NCBI GenBank assembly: GCA_902363625.1
Contig: CABJAS010000013.1
Location: 1 to 17,456 of the forward strand
Source: Clostridiaceae bacterium
GTDB lineage: Bacteria > Bacillota_I > Bacilli_A > Erysipelotrichales > Coprobacillaceae
DNA: 17,456 bases
Direction: 5' to 3'
Of the stretch, positions 8,083 to 15,338 are shown one piece after another. The first letter of the stretch is position 1; each line of letters starts with the position of its first letter. The notes beneath the pieces are model-generated. The model did not search any database. It saw only the letters and a list, made by a program, of their open reading frames with translations, and was not told where the DNA came from. Position numbers and translations under genes: made by a program.

Positions 8083-8433
8083 ATGGGACTTTTTAAGAAA
8101 ATGAGAGCTGTTTTTCATGATGATTGGTGCAGTCAGTGCCAATCCTCTATGGATGTTGTACATAAACAATTGTATGCTTTGCCTACGATGACCGTTGGAC
8201 ATTATTATTCACATGATGAAGCGGATTATTATAAAGCCAATTTAGTGAAGGTTAATAAAAAAGCAGAAATTCCGACTGGGATGTATGCTTGTGGAATGCA
8301 TGTTTATCGATGTCCTGAATGCGGACATCGTGCTGTGAAGTTAACCGTTTTTTTGCCAGTACGGGATCAGGAAAAACAGGAGCAGCTGCTTTATTTTGAT
8401 AATGGAGAGATGGATGACTTTATCTATCGTTAA
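8083..8433 (+). CDS. Zinc-ribbon-like small protein (four-cysteine)
   Basis: 116 residues, starting 3 bp after the preceding stop; its ribosome binding site (AAAGGGA) lies inside the end of the previous gene, so translation is probably coupled. C16-x2-C19 and C77-x2-C80 form two knuckles suited to one zinc ion, with C70 and several histidines nearby. The second knuckle (CPECGHR) is typical of zinc ribbons. It is soluble. It may bind a nucleic acid or be structural. It is the last gene of the unit, which ends in a strong terminator. No family is recognised. Confidence 0.75.
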   Translation: MGLFKKMRAVFHDDWCSQCQSSMDVVHKQLYALPTMTVGHYYSHDEADYYKANLVKVNKKAEIPTGMYACGMHVYRCPECGHRAVKLTVFLPVRDQEKQEQLLYFDNGEMDDFIYR

Positions 8434-8444
8434 GATTGCAGCTT

Positions 8445-8487
8445 AAAGTCTGGTGATGAGATATTTTCTTGTCATTAGACTTTTTTT
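8445..8487 (+). terminator. Intrinsic terminator of the three-gene unit
   Basis: AAAGTCT (8445-8451) pairs with AGACTTT (8477-8483) and the stem continues through G-T and Watson-Crick pairs to about 16 bp, with an AT-rich loop, then a T-run to 8487. Confidence 0.88.
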
Positions 8488-8501
8488 ATTGAAAGGATAA
8501 T

Positions 8502-8531
8502 AAAAAGATGATTTTCAAATAGAAAATCATC
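8502..8531 (-). terminator. Intrinsic terminator of the MATE gene
   Basis: GATGATTTTC (8507-8516) and GAAAATCATC (8522-8531) form a perfect 10-bp stem with a 5-nt loop. Read leftward it is followed by TTTTT (complement of 8502-8506). It lies about 60 bases after the MATE stop and, with the rightward terminator at 8445-8487, insulates the convergent units. Confidence 0.88.
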
Positions 8532-8590
8532 AATAGAAATTAAATAAAATTGACTGACTGTAGATAATACAATTCCTTTTAGGAATAGTG

Positions 8591-9943
8591 TTATTCGTAT
8601 TCTAGTTTTTCAATCGTTGATGTTTTAACGATCTTTAAGAAAAGAAGACTGATGCAGCTGCAGATGATCTCAGTTATCGGGAATGCCCACCAGCTGATAT
8701 TTAGTCCAAAAGTCATAGCTAAAACATAGGCACTTGGTATTAATATAATCATTTGACGAAGCAAGGTGATAACTAATGATTTCATGCCATGATCCAAAGC
8801 CTGAAAAATGGCACATAAGATCATAGATATACCGGCAAAGACAAAGGAATAGCTGATTGTACGCAGTGCCGGAATACCAATGCTTAACATTTCTTCTTCT
8901 GCATTAAACAGATAAAGCAATTCCTTTGGGAAAAACTGGAATAAAAGCATTCCTGCAATCATAATGACACAGCTGATTTTTAAAGTGAATGATATCGTGG
9001 CAGTGATGCGCTCTTTTTTCTTTGCTCCATAATTATAAGAGACAATTGGGATTAAAGCATTAATCATACCGTTGACTGCCATAAACACAAATTGCTGAAG
9101 CTTGAAATAAATGCTGAATACGGATACAGCCACCTCAGAGAAGGTTACGAGAATCATATTCATAAAGATGGTCATAAAACTCATAATTGACTGCATGAGA
9201 ATTGCCGGTATGGCGATACGGTAGATATTTTTAATCATCTGCCATTGAAATTTGAATTGCCTAAAATGAATCTGAACTTCTTTTATTTTGATTTGCGTAA
9301 TTAAAATACCAAGGATCATTGCCGCAATCTGACCGATAACCGTAGCAATTGCTGCTCCGGTTACTCCCAGCTTGGGAAATCCGAACATTCCGAAAATAAA
9401 GATTGGGTCAAGGATGATGTTGACGAGGGCGCCGATTCCCTGAATGACCATGTTGTAAATAGGGTTTCCTGTTGCCTGCATGATACGTTCATAAGTAATC
9501 TGCATAAATACTCCAAAAGAAAAGAGGGTACAGATTCTCATATAGGAAATTCCCATGTTCAAAATCTCTTGATCTTGTGTAAACAGACGCAGAAACATTT
9601 CTGAAAAGAAAATACCGATAACGGCAAAGATCAGCCAGTTTAAAACAGCGAGTAAAATGCCATGCAATGTTACTTGATTGGCTTCATGCTGCTTTTTTTG
9701 TCCTAAATAACGAGATAACAACGCATTTAATCCCACTGCTGTTCCGCAAGCCACTGCAACAATGATCATTTGAATTGGATAGCATAAAGAAACCGCCGCC
9801 AATGCATTTTGGGATACTTTAGCGACAAACATGCTGTCAACGATATTGTATAGTGCCTGTACCAGCATGGAAATCATGATGGGGATTGACATCGTCATAA
9901 TGAGTTTTTTGATTTCCATAGTTCCCATTTTGTTTTCTTTCAT
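8591..9943 (-). CDS. MATE family multidrug/sodium efflux transporter
   Basis: 450 residues, the normal size for the family, with twelve hydrophobic segments in two MatE halves. The first half opens with PIMISMLVQALYNIVDSMFV and the second (from about residue 230) with a similar IPAILMQSIMSFMTIFMNMI. Family members export cationic drugs or metabolites in exchange for sodium or protons; the substrate here cannot be read. The start has AGAGAGG 7 nt upstream. The gene stands alone and has its own downstream terminator. Its upstream region holds a promoter, a candidate short ORF and an intrinsic terminator 24 bases before the start codon, pointing to control by transcription attenuation. Confidence 0.93.
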   Translation of the reverse strand: MKENKMGTMEIKKLIMTMSIPIMISMLVQALYNIVDSMFVAKVSQNALAAVSLCYPIQMIIVAVACGTAVGLNALLSRYLGQKKQHEANQVTLHGILLAVLNWLIFAVIGIFFSEMFLRLFTQDQEILNMGISYMRICTLFSFGVFMQITYERIMQATGNPIYNMVIQGIGALVNIILDPIFIFGMFGFPKLGVTGAAIATVIGQIAAMILGILITQIKIKEVQIHFRQFKFQWQMIKNIYRIAIPAILMQSIMSFMTIFMNMILVTFSEVAVSVFSIYFKLQQFVFMAVNGMINALIPIVSYNYGAKKKERITATISFTLKISCVIMIAGMLLFQFFPKELLYLFNAEEEMLSIGIPALRTISYSFVFAGISMILCAIFQALDHGMKSLVITLLRQMIILIPSAYVLAMTFGLNISWWAFPITEIICSCISLLFLKIVKTSTIEKLEYE

Positions 9944-9966
9944 TTAAATACCTCTCTTTCACACAG

Positions 9967-9992
9967 AAAAAAGGAACCCGGGGTTCCTTTTT
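9967..9992 (-). terminator. Attenuator-type terminator in the MATE leader
   Basis: Leftward, AAAAAGGAACC pairs with GGTTCCTTTTT around a CCG loop (9968-9992), ending in a run of six T (complement of 9967-9972). The hairpin sits between the promoter and the MATE start, 24 bases from the ATG and just before the ribosome binding site, so most transcripts should stop here unless the stem is prevented from forming. I found no obvious antiterminator sequence. Confidence 0.8.
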
Positions 9993-10011
9993 GATTCACT
10001 TCGATAGTTTC

Positions 10012-10065
10012 TTATGTTTTATGCAAAGCGAGATACAGTCGGTATGGGTCACCACTGCATGCCAT
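10012..10065 (-). CDS. Candidate 17-residue leader peptide upstream of MATE
   Basis: A short open frame encodes MACSGDPYRLYLALHKT and ends about 20 bases before the terminator stem. A short ORF followed by a terminator and an efflux gene is the layout of ribosome-mediated attenuation, where drug-stalled ribosomes allow readthrough. Against this, the predicted promoter would start transcription near 10060, inside or just after its ATG, and the ribosome binding site is weak (GAGATGG). The same RNA can also fold: ATGC (10060-10057) with GCAT (10024-10021), enclosing AGTGGT with ACC-G-ACT. A protein-free RNA sensor is thus an equal alternative. Confidence 0.35.
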   Translation of the reverse strand: MACSGDPYRLYLALHKT

Positions 10066-10066
10066 T

Positions 10067-10094
10067 ATTTTACCATCTCAATAAAAAATTTCAA
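10067..10094 (-). promoter_or_regulatory. Sigma-A promoter of the MATE leader
   Basis: On the minus strand TTGAAA (10089-10094) and TAAAAT (10067-10072) are separated by 16 bases, with TGG before the -10 as in an extended -10 element. Predicted start is near 10060, giving a leader of roughly 115 bases before the MATE start codon. Confidence 0.65.
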
Positions 10095-10160
10095 GAAAAA
10101 ATGAAAGAAAATGATAATGTTATAAAGTAACACTTGATTAGGCAATACAGTATTTGAATA

Positions 10161-10520
10161 CTACTTTCTGTTTTCTAATAGAAATGCATCGATATCTTCG
10201 TCATCATCTTCTATAGGATGACTTGTTTTTTTGATAGAATCATGCTTTTCAGCGGAAAATTCATCCGACTTTTTAAAATGGGTGGTAATATAACCAAAAC
10301 CAAAGAGAGACATTGCATAAAAGGCATAGGGAAAGGTAACTTCCAAATAAGCGATGATCACCTTGACAAGCTGCTGTGCGATCACCAGCTGTTTTGCCTG
10401 AACTAAACTATTAATGTATTGATGGATATTATAAAGATTAAGTAAAAGAGCAATCAGCATAAAGCTGGCAGCAGCGTAAAACAGATATTCCGGTTTAGGA
10501 TATGTTTGTCTTTTTTTCAT
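10161..10520 (-). CDS. Small two-helix membrane protein, third gene of ABC unit
   Basis: 119 residues with a basic N-terminus, two membrane helices (about 11-30 and 51-80) and a charged cytoplasmic tail ending in an acidic stretch (EDDDEDIDAF). The ribosome binding site AAAGGAG precedes the ATG, and the gene starts only 24 bp after the ATPase stop, so it is very likely cotranscribed with the transporter. I do not recognise a family. It could be an accessory or immunity-type subunit, but that is only from context. No strong terminator is visible after its stop. Confidence 0.7.
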   Translation of the reverse strand: MKKRQTYPKPEYLFYAAASFMLIALLLNLYNIHQYINSLVQAKQLVIAQQLVKVIIAYLEVTFPYAFYAMSLFGFGYITTHFKKSDEFSAEKHDSIKKTSHPIEDDDEDIDAFLLENRK

Positions 10521-10544
10521 ATTTTTCTCCTTTCTGGTTCTGAG

Positions 10545-11180
10545 TTAAAACTCATAGAGAACTCCTTTTTTTAAACGCAAGATCTGATCGGCTTCTTTTG
10601 CCAGCTGTTTGCTGTGGGTGACAACAATCACACATTTATTTAATTGATGGGCACTGTCTTTTAAGATTTTAATAATATCTGCCGCAGTTTCACTGTCTAA
10701 GTTTCCAGTCGGTTCATCGGCTAAAATAATCGGGGCATCACTTACTAAGGATCTTCCTAGTGCCACACGTTGCTGCTGTCCGCCCGAAAGATGTAAGACA
10801 TTGCGGTTGATTTCATCTTCTTCCAGACCAAGCTGGTTCAAGAGTTCTCGGTCTGCCTTTTTCTTAGACAAACAAAGATTTTCATAAGGGGTCATATAAT
10901 CGATGAGATTATAGTTTTGAAAAACAATCGAAACATGCTCGTGTCTGTGCTTTAATAAGCCGTATTTTTGAATGTTTTCACCTTTAAATAAGATTTCACC
11001 CGTCTGAGGCTCATCCAATCCTGCCATTAAAGATAACAATGTGGTTTTCCCTGATCCGGATATACCAATGATGACATAAAATTTACCTTCCTCAAAGGCT
11101 ATATTGACTTTATTTAAGATTTGCTTAGATTTATTGCTTTTATAATGATAGCTGACATCTTTAATTTCTAACAAAGACAT
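10545..11180 (-). CDS. ABC transporter ATP-binding protein (MacB/LolD/SalX-like)
   Basis: 211 residues forming a complete nucleotide-binding domain: Walker A G39-I-S-G-S-G-K45-T-T, Q-loop Q88 in VFQNYNL, signature L131-S-G-G-Q, Walker B IILAD155-E156, D-loop NLD and switch H189 in VVVTHS. The sequence type (LSGGQQQR, ADEPTGNLD) belongs to the group that pairs with FtsX-like permeases in lipoprotein release, macrolide/peptide export and peptide resistance. A strong AAGGAGG lies upstream of the start. It begins 12 bp after the permease stop and must act with it. As only one permease gene is present, a homodimer of permease plus two ATPases is expected. Confidence 0.95.
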   Translation of the reverse strand: MSLLEIKDVSYHYKSNKSKQILNKVNIAFEEGKFYVIIGISGSGKTTLLSLMAGLDEPQTGEILFKGENIQKYGLLKHRHEHVSIVFQNYNLIDYMTPYENLCLSKKKADRELLNQLGLEEDEINRNVLHLSGGQQQRVALGRSLVSDAPIILADEPTGNLDSETAADIIKILKDSAHQLNKCVIVVTHSKQLAKEADQILRLKKGVLYEF

Positions 11181-11192
11181 ATTGATTCCTCC

Positions 11193-12620
11193 TTAACTCA
11201 TCTTTGATAATATTTCTTTTGGCTTTAAACGCAGCAGTGGTGCAGATGATGCAGCCACAGAGACGATGATTAGAGCTGTTCCAATCATATAGACATAGGC
11301 TAATTCATTTATGCTCACAGAAACATCTAACTCTTTTATTTCTTCTTGGGTTAATGAGCCCCCATACATATCAATAGAAACACTTTGTGTTGTTGATAGG
11401 TTTGATTGATTTTGTTTTTGTTCAATAACACTTTCGATCAATGAATTGCTAATGGATTGTGAAATAACTTTTCCGGATAAAAAAGATAATCCAAAAGCAA
11501 CTAAAGCAATCAATAATAATTCTGTAATATATTGCCCGATAATCTTTATTTTTGAGATTCCTAAAGATAGGAGAATACCGGTTTCATATATTCTGCTTTT
11601 AATCCATAAAGATAATATGAGAGTAAGAATGATACCGGAAACAATAAAAGCGGCTAATAGTATAGTAGTAATCAGCTGATCTAATTTTTCGATGGATCCT
11701 GCAATTTGTTGATATTCAGCATCATTTTGATCAATCATGAACTGCTGCCAGTCTAAATCTAATTTTTTGACTTCATTTACGATATCGGTCATTTCTTTTG
11801 GATCTTTGACATAGAAATTTGCTGTGTCAAATTCAAATACATCATGACCTTGCAAAATCTTTCCTGTTTCCATATCCGTTATAATTGTGTTTTCTGGCAT
11901 CATAATGGATAACATAGAGGAATCTTCAGCAGTTTTAACATTATCGAAGATACCCGCGATTTCCACTTCGACTTCTTTGTCCGTAGTACCTAATTCTTCG
12001 GCATTATTTTCAGAAAGCTTGAGATTAATTTTGTCTCCCAGTTTTAATCCGTTTTCTTCTGCCAGTTTTTTATGAATCAAAGCCTTTTGCTTATCATCGG
12101 GAGTAATATGTTCTCCTTCTATTAACTTCATTGTTCCGTTTTGAAATAAACTGCTTAATTCTGAATTTAAATTGACATTCATTTGAAAGTTCGGCATATC
12201 CCCATTTGTGCTGAACTGAAATGCTTGTTCTTGTTTAGGGGCTTTGATACTTTTTAAACCATTATCAGCTAGGGACATGGTAGTGGTGGCATTATAATTT
12301 TTAATACCGTCTGTTTCTCCGATCTGACGGACAATCTCATCGGATATGGGCTCTCCTTCATTTACTATTTTAATTCCGGTGCCGAAATCTGTTTCCTTTT
12401 CAATTTGTTTGATATTGGGATTGCTTTTGTCATAGTTTATATATAATGAAAATTCACTGCCGACTGCTTGTCTTGCCTGCCGCATAGAAGATTGTGCGGC
12501 CTTTTTTATTGAGATGCCGCTAATAATCACAGTTGCCATAATAAAGAAAATAAAGAACATTAACACAGTTCTTCCTTTTTTTCTTGTAATGTACAGCCAT
12601 GCTCTTTTAAATAAACTCAT
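11193..12620 (-). CDS. FtsX/MacB-type ABC transporter permease
   Basis: 475 residues from the ATG at 12620, which is preceded by GGAGG; a further upstream start (12638) overlaps that site and is less likely. One N-terminal membrane helix (about 18-36) is followed by an external domain of roughly 280 residues and then three helices near the C-terminus (about 318-342, 360-382 and 440-460), the four-helix FtsX/MacB topology. Such mechanotransmission proteins move substrates or signals across the envelope rather than through a channel. With the adjacent kinase and regulator, resistance to or sensing of a membrane-active peptide, or envelope stress, is the most reasonable inference. Confidence 0.9.
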   Translation of the reverse strand: MSLFKRAWLYITRKKGRTVLMFFIFFIMATVIISGISIKKAAQSSMRQARQAVGSEFSLYINYDKSNPNIKQIEKETDFGTGIKIVNEGEPISDEIVRQIGETDGIKNYNATTTMSLADNGLKSIKAPKQEQAFQFSTNGDMPNFQMNVNLNSELSSLFQNGTMKLIEGEHITPDDKQKALIHKKLAEENGLKLGDKINLKLSENNAEELGTTDKEVEVEIAGIFDNVKTAEDSSMLSIMMPENTIITDMETGKILQGHDVFEFDTANFYVKDPKEMTDIVNEVKKLDLDWQQFMIDQNDAEYQQIAGSIEKLDQLITTILLAAFIVSGIILTLILSLWIKSRIYETGILLSLGISKIKIIGQYITELLLIALVAFGLSFLSGKVISQSISNSLIESVIEQKQNQSNLSTTQSVSIDMYGGSLTQEEIKELDVSVSINELAYVYMIGTALIIVSVAASSAPLLRLKPKEILSKMS

Positions 12621-12703
12621 ATGATTTACCTCCTTCATTGTAGTACATGATTACTATATCGAAGGAATGTAAAATGTTTATAAAATAAAATGATGATGTA
12701 TAT

Positions 12704-12726
12704 GAAAAAAAGCCGAATAGGCTTTT
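12704..12726 (-). terminator. Terminator between kinase gene and ABC unit
   Basis: Leftward, AAAAGCC pairs with GGCTTTT around TATTC (12708-12726) followed by a run of seven T (complement of 12705-12711). The stem overlaps the kinase stop codon, so the regulator-kinase transcript ends here and the transporter needs its own promoter in 12621-12703. A TATAGT (12653-12658) there is a possible -10 without a good -35. Confidence 0.85.
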
Positions 12727-14188
12727 AAAAGTTAATCGTAAAACGCATTCCGTTTTCATATGGCAAGAAAGTATATGGAAGATTCAGCATGGTAAGAATC
12801 TGGTCCACGATATACAATCCTAAGCCATTTCCGCCGGTTTGTTTGTTTCTTGAAAAATCAATACGATAAAATGCTTCGGTTAAGTGAGGAAGATGTTCAT
12901 TTTTGATAGGGATACATTCGTTCTCGATGATTAATTGATTGTTTTTTAAGATAATTTTTATTTCATGATGTTCAGGAGTATATTGGACAGCATTGGCAAT
13001 TATATTAGATATTGCCTTTTGCAGTGGGATAGGGTTAGTACTAATGACTAAAGATTGTTTTAAATCTAGCGTTATGGTGACTTGCTTTGCTTTGGCGATC
13101 AATAGGTATGGCTCGCTGATGGAGGATAGCCAGTCGGCTAAGCAGATCGTTTCTTTTGTAATAGGATTCATCGTTCCGTCAAGGGAAGAAGCATCTAAGA
13201 TGTCCTTGATCATTGTTGATAACTGGTCAACAATCTCCTTGCATTTTTTCATATGGGTATCATGATCTTTGTATTTACCGATATTAAGAATCATATTTTC
13301 AAGAATAATACTAATACTGGTCAGCGGCGTTTTTAATTCGTGAGAAGCAGATCGCAAAAAGTCTACTTTCATTTTTTCTGCTTTAGAAACATTATCAATC
13401 TCCGCTTCTAAGGAATGAATGGTGTGATGCAAAGTTGTATAGAGCTGATTAATGCTTTGTGATAGCTCTCCAATTTCATCTTGAGAAGTTATATTACACT
13501 GAGTTTCTACGTTTAAATTTTCCATTTCTTTTGCGGAAGCACATATGGCTTTAATTGGCTTTGTAAGTGCCCTTGCATAAAGATAAGCGGCACATAAAGA
13601 AATCAGAATACTAATCGTGATGGTATACGGGAGAATTAAAAACATGATATTACTGGCTTCGGTTACAGGCTGTAAGTTCATGTTGAAGGATATTTGAACA
13701 GGTTTGCCATCTTCTAAAAGAATTTCTTTTTCTCTTGTGATATGTGTATTATTTGTAGAGATAAAGGAATAACCGCTAATATTTAAAGGGGTCATATTAG
13801 TGTCAACGGAAGACGTAAGTTCAAAATTATTCGAATCATCCATATTTACACTATTTTCTGAGTGCTGACTTTCATATTCTGTATCATTTGTCTTTGTACT
13901 CATTGATACATAAGAGGAAAAGGCGTAGACAGATTCCGGTGTTGTGATGGTGATATTTACATCGTTGTTTTCGCTTATGTTCTTCGTTAAGTCCAATATT
14001 TCATCTAAACTTTTATTTTCCATTTCTTCAAATGCTTGATTGCTGATCTTTGTCAATGTCTTGTTTTTTTCCTCAATGTAAACACTGGGCATTAAAAAAT
14101 ATAATAGACAGTGGGAAATTAGAATAATGATACACATCAACAGCATTGTAAATAAAAATGTTTTTGAAAACAGTCGCATCCTTTTCAT
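12725..14188 (-). CDS. Sensor histidine kinase (HAMP, HisKA, HATPase)
   Basis: 487 residues: membrane helix at about 11-32, an external sensor domain of about 145 residues, a second helix near 181-205, a HAMP linker (about 206-258), a HisKA dimerisation domain with phospho-acceptor H283 in SASHELKTP, and a HATPase domain with the N-box (N395, N399) and G-box GGNGLGL (452-458). The G1 box reads IENECIPI instead of the usual DxGxGI, a variant seen in some Firmicutes kinases. It overlaps the regulator stop by four bases (ATGA), indicating coupled translation. The signal is unknown; the large external domain suggests direct sensing outside the membrane. Confidence 0.95.
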   Translation of the reverse strand: MKRMRLFSKTFLFTMLLMCIIILISHCLLYFLMPSVYIEEKNKTLTKISNQAFEEMENKSLDEILDLTKNISENNDVNITITTPESVYAFSSYVSMSTKTNDTEYESQHSENSVNMDDSNNFELTSSVDTNMTPLNISGYSFISTNNTHITREKEILLEDGKPVQISFNMNLQPVTEASNIMFLILPYTITISILISLCAAYLYARALTKPIKAICASAKEMENLNVETQCNITSQDEIGELSQSINQLYTTLHHTIHSLEAEIDNVSKAEKMKVDFLRSASHELKTPLTSISIILENMILNIGKYKDHDTHMKKCKEIVDQLSTMIKDILDASSLDGTMNPITKETICLADWLSSISEPYLLIAKAKQVTITLDLKQSLVISTNPIPLQKAISNIIANAVQYTPEHHEIKIILKNNQLIIENECIPIKNEHLPHLTEAFYRIDFSRNKQTGGNGLGLYIVDQILTMLNLPYTFLPYENGMRFTINF

Positions 14189-14847
14189 TTTGTTACCTCA
14201 AATTTATAGCCGATTCCTTTTACTGTTATGATGCAATCTAACTGTAGTTTCTTTCTTAAGTTTTTAATATAGACATCGATTACTCGATCCATCGGTGCAT
14301 CATCTGACCATAAATGATCCAAGATTTGATTGCGAGTCAGCATTTGCCCGGAATGTTCCAGCAATAGTTTTAATAATAATATCTCTTTTGGTTTCAAATC
14401 TACTTTTTCGTTTTTATGAGTAGCACTGTAGCCTTGAAAATCCACTTCGCTCTGCTTGTATTTCCATAGTGTGGGAGTAGGAGAGACAGCAGATCTTCTT
14501 AGCAAGGCTTCGATTCTTTTTTCTAATAACAGTAAAGAAAAGGGCTTGGTAATATAATCATCGGCCTGTTCATCAAAACTCATGATTTGGGTATATTCAT
14601 CATTCATCGCTGTCAGCATCAATACAGGTACATTGCTTTTTTTGCGAATATGATTTAATACAACAAAACCATTTGCTTTTGGCAGCATAATATCTAATAA
14701 AACTATATCGAATCTATCGTTTTCAAATAAATTAAGAGCTTCTTCGCCATCGATTGCACATACGACATGGTATCTGCGTTCTTTTAAAAATTCATAAACA
14801 CCGTCTCTTGTTTCTTTATCATCTTCTACAAGTAATATTTTTTTCAT
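14185..14847 (-). CDS. OmpR-family response regulator
   Basis: 220 residues. The receiver domain has the acidic pocket E8-D9-D10, phospho-acceptor D52 in LLDIMLP, T79 and K101 in KPF. A C-terminal winged-helix domain (about 125-218) contains the typical LKPKEILLLKLLLEHSGQ and RVIDVYIKNLRKKL segments. It is the DNA-binding partner of the kinase encoded next. A GGAGGG ribosome binding site precedes the ATG. The direct repeat in its own promoter suggests autoregulation; the downstream ABC transporter is the likely main target. Confidence 0.96.
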   Translation of the reverse strand: MKKILLVEDDKETRDGVYEFLKERRYHVVCAIDGEEALNLFENDRFDIVLLDIMLPKANGFVVLNHIRKKSNVPVLMLTAMNDEYTQIMSFDEQADDYITKPFSLLLLEKRIEALLRRSAVSPTPTLWKYKQSEVDFQGYSATHKNEKVDLKPKEILLLKLLLEHSGQMLTRNQILDHLWSDDAPMDRVIDVYIKNLRKKLQLDCIITVKGIGYKFEVTK

Positions 14848-14871
14848 TTAAAACAACCCTCCGGTATCTCT

Positions 14872-14904
14872 ATTCTAACATAGCTGTATGAAATACATAT
14901 GAAA
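14872..14904 (-). promoter_or_regulatory. Regulator promoter with 11-bp-period direct repeat
   Basis: Leftward, TTTCATA-N4-TTTCATA (14887-14904) precedes an extended -10 element, TGTTAGAAT (TAGAAT at 14872-14877). The repeat covers the -35 position, where no consensus -35 is found. OmpR-family regulators bind such 7-bp repeats one helical turn apart, so this is the best candidate operator for the regulator. A near-copy of half the site (10 of 12 bases) occurs at 12696-12707 upstream of the permease. Confidence 0.55.
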
Positions 14905-15033
14905 TATTACTAATTGCTGATAGTGATTTTTGTGGCTGAATTCATTAAACGGAACTGTACGGAAACAAGTGTTAATGATAATAAGGTGACACAATGCTTT
15001 AATAAAAAGAGTGGAGTGTAATCAATATAAAAT

Positions 15034-15056
15034 AAAAAAACCGATTGACTCGGTTT
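15034..15056 (-). terminator. Terminator of the tRNA-Gly transcript (left copy)
   Basis: Leftward, AAACCGA pairs with TCGGTTT around GTCAA (15038-15056), followed by seven T (complement of 15034-15040). It starts 12 bases after the CCA end of the left tRNA-Gly. No such sequence follows the right tRNA-Gly copy, suggesting the left copy occupies the original end of the tRNA operon. Confidence 0.88.
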
Positions 15057-15062
15057 AGTGTT

Positions 15063-15172
15063 TAAACTTGGAGCGGGTGATGGGAATCGAATCCACGTAG
15101 TCAGCTTGGAAGGCTGAAGTTCTACCATTGAACTACACCCGCATCTCATATGGTGCCCAGGGCCGGAGCCGA
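15063..15172. repeat. Left copy of the 110-bp tRNA direct repeat
   Basis: Matches 17347-17456 at 108 of 110 positions in the same orientation, 2,284 bp apart; the two differences are at 15092 and 15169. It contains a tRNA-Gly and the 3' end of a tRNA-Leu-like gene. The right copy reaches the window edge, so the full repeat may be longer. Confidence 0.95.
15069..15142 (-). tRNA. tRNA-Gly (anticodon UCC), left copy, possibly defective
   Basis: 74 nt with encoded CCA. The acceptor GCGGGTG pairs with CACCCGC, and the anticodon loop CTTCCAA gives UCC (glycine). It differs from the right copy at one base (15092): position 53 is A instead of G, so the conserved G53-C61 pair that closes the T loop becomes an A-C mismatch. 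The fold is otherwise intact. It may be weakly active or a pseudo-tRNA, with the right copy supplying function. Confidence 0.8.
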
Positions 15173-15196
15173 ACCGGCACGAATTTTAAGGTTCGC
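15151..15196 (-). pseudogene. 3' fragment of a tRNA-Leu-like gene
   Basis: Leftward this reads a possible long variable arm (CGAA ... TTCG, 15180-15195), a paired T stem (GCCGG/CCGGC), acceptor strand CCTGGGC, A and CCA. The matching 5' acceptor GCCCAGG, D arm and anticodon arm are absent upstream, where AT-rich unrelated DNA begins near 15197. The T loop is TTCGGCT, so the near-invariant A58 is G; the right copy has A. The long variable arm and 3' half suggest tRNA-Leu, but no anticodon is available to prove it. Confidence 0.7.
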
Positions 15197-15338
15197 AGAA
15201 AAGAAAGTATTTGAGGATGTAGACAATACTATATTTTATTAGAAAAGTTTTTGTGCTTGTGGACTGCAAATGAAGAACATTTCCACACGGGCATCAGTAT
15301 TTATACTATTTTTGTGAGAAGTGTAGATTGGTTATTAA

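Noticed and set aside
9944..10066. T-box leader in front of the MATE gene
   Set aside because: The T-box consensus (GGGTGG-type bulge sequence) and specifier stem are absent.
12993..13265. Open frame on the plus strand inside the histidine kinase gene
   Set aside because: It is antisense to the HisKA and HATPase coding sequence and lacks a start signal.
14910..15149. Open frame on the minus strand beginning MRCGCSSMVELQPS
   Set aside because: It is a translation of the tRNA-Gly gene; this peptide is a familiar artefact of tRNA sequence.
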